In this document: positions 34,391 to 37,646 of the stretch, piece after piece
Layout of the letters: every line of letters starts with the position of its first letter
Numbering within the stretch: position 1 is the stretch's first letter
Virus record (IMG/VR): IMGVR_UViG_3300025645_000186
Span: 1-37,646 of that record
Strand: one strand, 5' to 3'
From: a virus
DNA: 37,646 bases
Position numbers and translations under genes: made by a program
The notes under the pieces: model-generated
Database searches by the model: none
What the model saw: only the letters and a program-made list of their open reading frames with translations
Told to the model about the DNA's origin: nothing

Positions 34391-34498
34391 AAAGATTACA
34401 ACAAGGATATACATCCTTCTTTCTTATTATTATATTTGTTATGGCTCTTCGACCAGGTTACTCCCAATCCTTATAGACTTCACCGTTGCCTATTTAAG
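34391..34498. other. Non-coding convergence zone
   Basis: This stretch holds a second hairpin, AAGGAT-ATAC-ATCCTT (34403-34418), followed on the plus strand by CTTTCTTATT, possibly a second terminator for the plus-strand genes. I see no tRNA and no credible ORF in the rest. Confidence 0.5.
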
Positions 34499-35404
34499 TT
34501 AGCCCTGTTGAGCTAGCTTGTCAAAGTAGGACAAAGTATCCTCTTCAGCTTCATCACTAGAACTCATAGATACAGATTCAGTCGCTGCCATTGTTGGTTG
34601 TTCAACAACTGGAGCTGATTGCATCATGGAATTATTATCCATAGAGATGTGACCAGCATCAACGCCTAGTACCTTATTCATCTTAGCTTTAAGTTCATCA
34701 TATGACTTATAGTTCTTAGGGTCAATGAAGTCATTTAAAGAGTGTAGTTTATTATATACACCTTCAAGTTGTTCTTCATCACCACCCATAAGAGGAGCAG
34801 CCTGTGCAAACTCTGACTTATCATAGTTTACCCAACCTTCGACTTTACGAATTTTAATCTTAAAGTCAGCACCTTCCCAGAAGTCGTATGGATTTACTGG
34901 TTGTTCATCTGCAAATTGTGGTTGCATTACATCCATGATTTTATCAAAGATCTTTTTACCAAACTTGTATACAAATACCTTACCTTCATTTTGAGGATTA
35001 GATGGATCAGATACGACTAGCACATTACTTACATAATGTAACCTACGCTTACGATCACGGGCTAATGCTTTATCCTCATCACGACCAGAGTTCCATAGTA
35101 AACCATTTGATTCACTAACAGGATCATCTTGTCCAATTGAAGTTCGGCTATTTTCGATGTACCAAAGACCGCTAGGACCTTTAAATCCGTGATCCCAATA
35201 ACGAACCCAGGGAAGATCTTCGCCTTCTTTAGCAGGTAAGAATCGTACCACTGCATAACCATTACCAGCTTTATCGCGGGATGGTTTCCAGAAACGATCA
35301 TCGTCATAGTTCTTTGATTCAGTTTTAGAGTTAACAGATTCTGCTGCTTGTACGAGTTTGTCGATTGACGAGCCTCGCGAGCTCTTTAGGTTTGCAAATG
35401 ACAT
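34499..35404 (-). CDS. 32: Single-stranded DNA-binding protein gp32
   Basis: At 301 aa it equals T4 gp32 in length and matches it throughout: AGNGYAVVRFLPAKEGEDLP, DHGFKGPSGLWYIENSRT, VSNVLVVSDPSNPQNEGKVF, VYKFGKKIFDKIMDVMQPQF, WEGADFKIKIRKVEGWVNYD. The N-terminus carries the basic cooperative-binding part; the C-terminal tail is moderately acidic (SSSDEAEEDTLSYFDKLAQQ). Of the T4 zinc ligands only the His (His72) is kept: the Cys77 position is Ser86, and SCPVC reads DDPVS. The protein has no cysteine at all. It coats single-stranded DNA in replication, recombination and repair. GGAG precedes the ATG. Confidence 0.95.
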   Translation of the reverse strand: MSFANLKSSRGSSIDKLVQAAESVNSKTESKNYDDDRFWKPSRDKAGNGYAVVRFLPAKEGEDLPWVRYWDHGFKGPSGLWYIENSRTSIGQDDPVSESNGLLWNSGRDEDKALARDRKRRLHYVSNVLVVSDPSNPQNEGKVFVYKFGKKIFDKIMDVMQPQFADEQPVNPYDFWEGADFKIKIRKVEGWVNYDKSEFAQAAPLMGGDEEQLEGVYNKLHSLNDFIDPKNYKSYDELKAKMNKVLGVDAGHISMDNNSMMQSAPVVEQPTMAATESVSMSSSDEAEEDTLSYFDKLAQQG

Positions 35405-35430
35405 TTTATATCTCCGTATTGCGTTGTATT

Positions 35431-35446
35431 ACGACAAAATTGTCGT
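35431..35446 (-). promoter_or_regulatory. Hairpin in gp32 leader, possible autoregulatory element
   Basis: ACGACAATTTTGTCGT on the minus strand forms a 6-bp stem with a 4-nt loop about 27 nt before the gene 32 ATG. T4 gp32 represses its own mRNA through a leader pseudoknot; this hairpin sits in a comparable place. No clear pseudoknot partner was found. Confidence 0.4.
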
Positions 35447-35482
35447 TTCTATTGTATTTCACATAATGCATAATATAGATCT

Positions 35483-35511
35483 ATTATAACACATTTTCAT
35501 GCGTTTGTAAA
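35483..35511 (-). promoter_or_regulatory. Sigma70-type promoter for gene 32
   Basis: TTTACA (35511-35506), a 17-nt spacer and TATAAT (35488-35483) read on the minus strand, at the end of gene 59. The -10 box is a perfect consensus and -35 differs by one base from TTGACA. It would give an early leader of about 70 nt. Confidence 0.75.
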
Positions 35512-36084
35512 CGTTTTTTGTAATAAACTTATACATTTATTACGACTAAAGTTTACGAATGGACTATACTTTTCGATCTTCCGCTTGGTATCAGGCCACA
35601 TAATAGTGTCTGTTATCGTTGCAGATTCTCTAGGTATGAATCCAAAGATGGCATTAAGAATAACAACAGTCTCTAGACTAATCTCTTCTTGCAGCCATAG
35701 TTTAACAAGAGGGGGTAGTTGTCCATCAACAGATTGAAACAATCGATCAAAGGGTATATCCGCTTCTTGTAATCTATTTATATCGATAGAAAACACCCTA
35801 TGAATACTTTCACGTATTCGCTTAAACTCTCTGTAATTGCGTTCTCCATCTTCATCCATCATATCTCCAATGTAACTAAGACCCATTTTAAAGTTAGAGA
35901 CATAGTAATCCTTTAGATCACCTTCATGTTTCTTTGCTAGTTTGGCAAAGAAATACTTATCTCGTCGTTTAAAAAAACTCTTTTGAGTTACATTGGATTT
36001 AAAGTTATATTTAACAGCGTCATATCCAGACTCAAAGTGTAGCTTTAACGCGTTATATAACTTATATGATTCAAATGGATCCAT
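35497..36084 (-). CDS. 59: Helicase loader gp59
   Basis: The start is set at ATG 36084 (MDPFESYKLYNALKLHFESG) because CAGGAG lies 10 nt before it and the first residues match T4 gp59 (SVYKLYLMIKQHMNGKYDVI). A reading from 36147 would add 21 residues overlapping the 37-aa gene. The protein of 195 aa (T4 217) contains YDAVKYNFKSNV, FFKRRDKYFFAKLAKKH, then SNFKMGLSYIGDM, the gp59 two-domain helical pattern. gp59 loads the gp41 helicase onto gp32-coated DNA, consistent with its place just before gene 32. The end contains the gene 32 promoter. Confidence 0.92.
   Translation of the reverse strand: MDPFESYKLYNALKLHFESGYDAVKYNFKSNVTQKSFFKRRDKYFFAKLAKKHEGDLKDYYVSNFKMGLSYIGDMMDEDGERNYREFKRIRESIHRVFSIDINRLQEADIPFDRLFQSVDGQLPPLVKLWLQEEISLETVVILNAIFGFIPRESATITDTIMWPDTKRKIEKYSPFVNFSRNKCISLLQKTFTNA
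35775..35782 (-). promoter_or_regulatory. Possible late promoter octamer inside gene 59
   Basis: An exact TATAAATA on the minus strand lies in gene 59, about 370 nt before gene 32. T4 gene 32 also has a late promoter within gene 59, but a chance match is possible. Confidence 0.4.
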
Positions 36085-36197
36085 TATTGTATAGCTCCTG
36101 ATTCTGACAAGTAGATTGTTAAAATAACCGCGCCAATTAAAGACCAAATTGTTAGTTTAACAATCCCATTAACTATTGCGGTTAAAAAATCAAACAT
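36084..36197 (-). CDS. Small single-TM peptide, 37 aa
   Basis: Between dsbA and gene 59 an ATG at 36197 opens 37 codons: MFDFLTAIVNGIVKLTIWSL, then IGAVILTIYLSESGAIQ. Residues about 8-31 form one hydrophobic helix. It starts 2 nt after the dsbA stop and its TAA overlaps the gp59 ATG (TAATG), so all three are probably translated in a chain. The gp59 Shine-Dalgarno lies in its last codons. No family is recognised; a membrane anchor or small regulator is possible. It is too short to be certain, but the tight fit on both sides supports it. Confidence 0.6.
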   Translation of the reverse strand: MFDFLTAIVNGIVKLTIWSLIGAVILTIYLSESGAIQ

Positions 36198-36199
36198 TA

Positions 36200-36460
36200 T
36201 TAAGCCATGACTCCTTCGTACAAAGCTTCTACAACTTCGATCTCACCTAGGATTTCAGATAGGTTTTGCTTATGGTAGATGGTTGACATCTTTTTCAAGT
36301 GCTTCTTATCAATTTCAACATCTTCACAACATAATTCTACAGCTTCTTTGATAAAATCTTTTTGAGCTTGGATTAAAGTCATAGCATTACTAATTTCAAT
36401 AATACAGTCTTTGATTCGCTTAACATCTGCTGGTGATGATGGTATAATAACGTTACTCAT
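36200..36460 (-). CDS. dsbA: dsDNA-binding protein DsbA
   Basis: At 86 aa it matches T4 DsbA (89 aa). The C-terminal part HLKKMSTIYHKQNLSEILGE with IEVVEALYEGV aligns with T4 FNRLLALYHKDNRDVFEAET and EEVVELYDTVF. The N-terminus is helical with paired Cys44-Cys45 (ELCCEDVEIDKKH). In T4 DsbA binds double-stranded DNA near late promoters and helps late transcription. The T4 order rnh-dsbA-33-59-32 places it beside the same neighbours, with the 33/dsbA order swapped here. TTAGGAG precedes the ATG. Confidence 0.85.
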   Translation of the reverse strand: MSNVIIPSSPADVKRIKDCIIEISNAMTLIQAQKDFIKEAVELCCEDVEIDKKHLKKMSTIYHKQNLSEILGEIEVVEALYEGVMA

Positions 36461-36469
36461 AATATTCTC

Positions 36470-36712
36470 CTAAATGGGTAATTGATTACCCTTTTTGCCT
36501 CTAATTAAATTAAGTCTTATTGCTTCAACTTCCATCTTATCTTTGAGTGAGTCTGTCAATAGTTTACGTAGATTACTATAGTCCATACCCCTCTCTTCAA
36601 TAATATAAGTAGCTGCATCTATATAAGACATATTACCTTTCACAACTAGTTGTTCTACGGTAGTTGAGAACCGCTTCTTTGTCATTATCTTTTGTTCTAA
36701 ATCTATATTCAT
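36470..36712 (-). CDS. 33: Late transcription co-activator gp33
   Basis: At 80 aa it is shorter than T4 gp33 (112 aa). FSTTVEQLVVKGNMSYIDAA with TYIIEERGMDYSNLRKLLTD aligns with T4 FIIEKMVEEFGMSYLEATTA and FLEENSIPETQFAKFI, and VEAIRLNLIRG with SEAIDENLLRP. gp33 binds the beta flap of host RNA polymerase and, with gp55 and the gp45 clamp, activates late promoters. The T4 C-terminal clamp-binding end (LDFLL) is missing; this protein ends GKKGNQLPI. The ATG overlaps the upstream stop (ATGA). Confidence 0.85.
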   Translation of the reverse strand: MNIDLEQKIMTKKRFSTTVEQLVVKGNMSYIDAATYIIEERGMDYSNLRKLLTDSLKDKMEVEAIRLNLIRGKKGNQLPI

Positions 36713-37646
36713 AGTACCCTAAGTAGTATGCAATCGTCATTTATTCTACCATTGGGTATACTGATCTTAGTAGTAATAGATTCCCAAACTAGCTTGTCGA
36801 TTTGCTTGATTGATTTCTTTAAAATAAGCGGTAGTATTTCATCTGGCTTTCTTAAGGTAGTAACCCTAGACTCTTTATCGCAGATGTTTTTAATAGTGGT
36901 ACCGCTTACTTCAAACCCTTTTGTTGAATTTGCAATCAACTGAATCAATTTCCTCGACTTAGTATTGTATATGAACAATACGTCTTTGCCTGGTATCATT
37001 ATAGGATTAATTGAACTTACTTTAAATTCAATGCTATCTGTTAGATATTTGAGACCTTTGATTTGAACATCAGACGCCTTAGGCTTTTTAGCCTTTGGCA
37101 CTTTAGCAGCTTTATTAGCTGTTTTTAACTGCTCTAAATCACTGAAGATACCTTCCATTAACTTAAGCATTTTGTTCTGCTTACGTCTAGTGATATGACC
37201 ATAAGCTTCAACAGCTTGCTCACACGCATTTTCATAAGCATCTTTAAGTGGGCGATACTCAATTTGTACCATATCATTAAACATATTGATACATGAACCT
37301 TTAAGATCATATTGCTTAAACAATTTAAACACATCGATCTCTTGATTATAAGTACCACCAACCCATCCTTCAACAATATCGTCCCAATCGCTGCCTATGG
37401 TATCATTAACTTTAATACGCTGTCTATCTTGAACTGATATCTTAGGTGCCGTAACTACAGCTGCAGTTTCAACATCAGCGATCTTATCAGCTTGTTCGGA
37501 CATCCTTTTAAATTCTAAACCAAAGCGTTTGATTTCTGGCTTGGTATATTCATAGCCACGTTGCCATAGCTTTGCTACATTACCTAGTGTAAGAGTAAGC
37601 TCCCAGTCCTTAAGCTTCTTAAGAGCTTTGATTTGAGTTTTGTCAT
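36709..37646 (-). CDS. Unknown conserved-type protein, 5' end outside window
   Basis: The frame is open to the right edge, so the ATG at 37503 is internal; 311 residues are visible. Upstream of it the frame reads LKKLKDWELTLTLGNVAKLW, then QRGYEYTKPEIKRFG. After that come a charged region (IKVNDTIGSDWDDIVEGWVG), a long helical part with a Lys/Ala-rich basic stretch (KTANKAAKVPKAKKPKASDV) and a beta-rich end with VLFIYNTKSRKLIQLIA. I associate the YTKPEIKRFG motif with a large gene of unknown function in marine T4-like phages. Coupled to gp33, it may share timing with the replication/transcription cluster. T4 has rnh in this area; no RNase H motif is seen. Confidence 0.75.
   Translation of the reverse strand, partial: DKTQIKALKKLKDWELTLTLGNVAKLWQRGYEYTKPEIKRFGLEFKRMSEQADKIADVETAAVVTAPKISVQDRQRIKVNDTIGSDWDDIVEGWVGGTYNQEIDVFKLFKQYDLKGSCINMFNDMVQIEYRPLKDAYENACEQAVEAYGHITRRKQNKMLKLMEGIFSDLEQLKTANKAAKVPKAKKPKASDVQIKGLKYLTDSIEFKVSSINPIMIPGKDVLFIYNTKSRKLIQLIANSTKGFEVSGTTIKNICDKESRVTTLRKPDEILPLILKKSIKQIDKLVWESITTKISIPNGRINDDCILLRVL

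Noticed and set aside
34441-34476. 11-codon plus-strand ORF (MALRPGYSQSL)
   Set aside because: Too short, lies beyond a terminator and has no Shine-Dalgarno.
34391-34498. Possible tRNA
   Set aside because: No cloverleaf could be drawn; only a GGTTACTCCCAATCC stretch vaguely resembles a T arm.
36085-36147. Longer start for gp59 (216 aa)
   Set aside because: ATG 36084 has a proper CAGGAG site and matches the T4 N-terminus; the extension overlaps the 37-aa ORF.

Overview
The window is a piece of the late and replication gene block of a T4-type contractile-tailed phage (myovirus). The baseplate genes (48, 53, 27-like hub, 5, 25, 6, 7, 8), the head gene 4, the tape-measure gene 29 and the replication/late-transcription cluster (33, dsbA, 59, 32) can be recognised from protein similarity to T4. 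Low GC by eye, the DUF4815 protein after gene 8, the chain of fibre genes and the small cistrons resemble marine T4-like phages (cyanophage or pelagiphage relatives). The host cannot be read from the sequence. No integrase, IS element, tRNA or CRISPR was seen.

Layout. (a) 1-29245, minus strand: one long run of virion genes, read right to left: gp48, gp53, hub, gp5 spike, an unknown coiled-coil protein, gp25, gp6, gp7, gp8, a 1744-aa DUF4815 protein, a 76-aa protein, a 2596-aa fibre with a C-terminal S74 chaperone, 113-aa and 81-aa proteins, a 569-aa fibre-like protein, and a further fibre gene cut by the left edge. (b) 29246-29299: a divergent control region with a T4 late promoter octamer (TATAAATA) on each strand. 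(c) 29300-34364, plus strand: gp4, a gp2-like candidate, a gp54-like tube initiator, gp26, a gp51-like segment reachable only by -1 frameshift, an EF-hand membrane protein, gp29 tape measure and a 49-aa ORF. (d) 34365-34498: a non-coding convergence zone with terminators. (e) 34499-37646, minus strand: gp32, gp59, a 37-aa membrane peptide, DsbA, gp33 and the 3' part of an unknown gene that runs off the right edge.

How it works together: cluster (e) supplies single-stranded DNA handling (gp32, gp59) and late-promoter activation (gp33, DsbA). Late RNA polymerase would then use the TATAAATA sites, which sit at gene junctions in (a) to (c), to make the baseplate, tube, tape measure and fibres.

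Most interesting signals: a U UUU UUU slippery heptamer plus hairpin that would fuse gp26 to a gp51-like domain just upstream of the tape measure, like the lambda G/GT arrangement; a 15-bp inverted repeat that would hide the Shine-Dalgarno of a TTG-started fibre gene on read-through mRNA but not on mRNA from the late promoter lying inside it; two late promoters whose predicted +1 is the A of the start codon; a cysteine-free gp32; and a spike protein without lysozyme but ending in an HxHxH tip motif.
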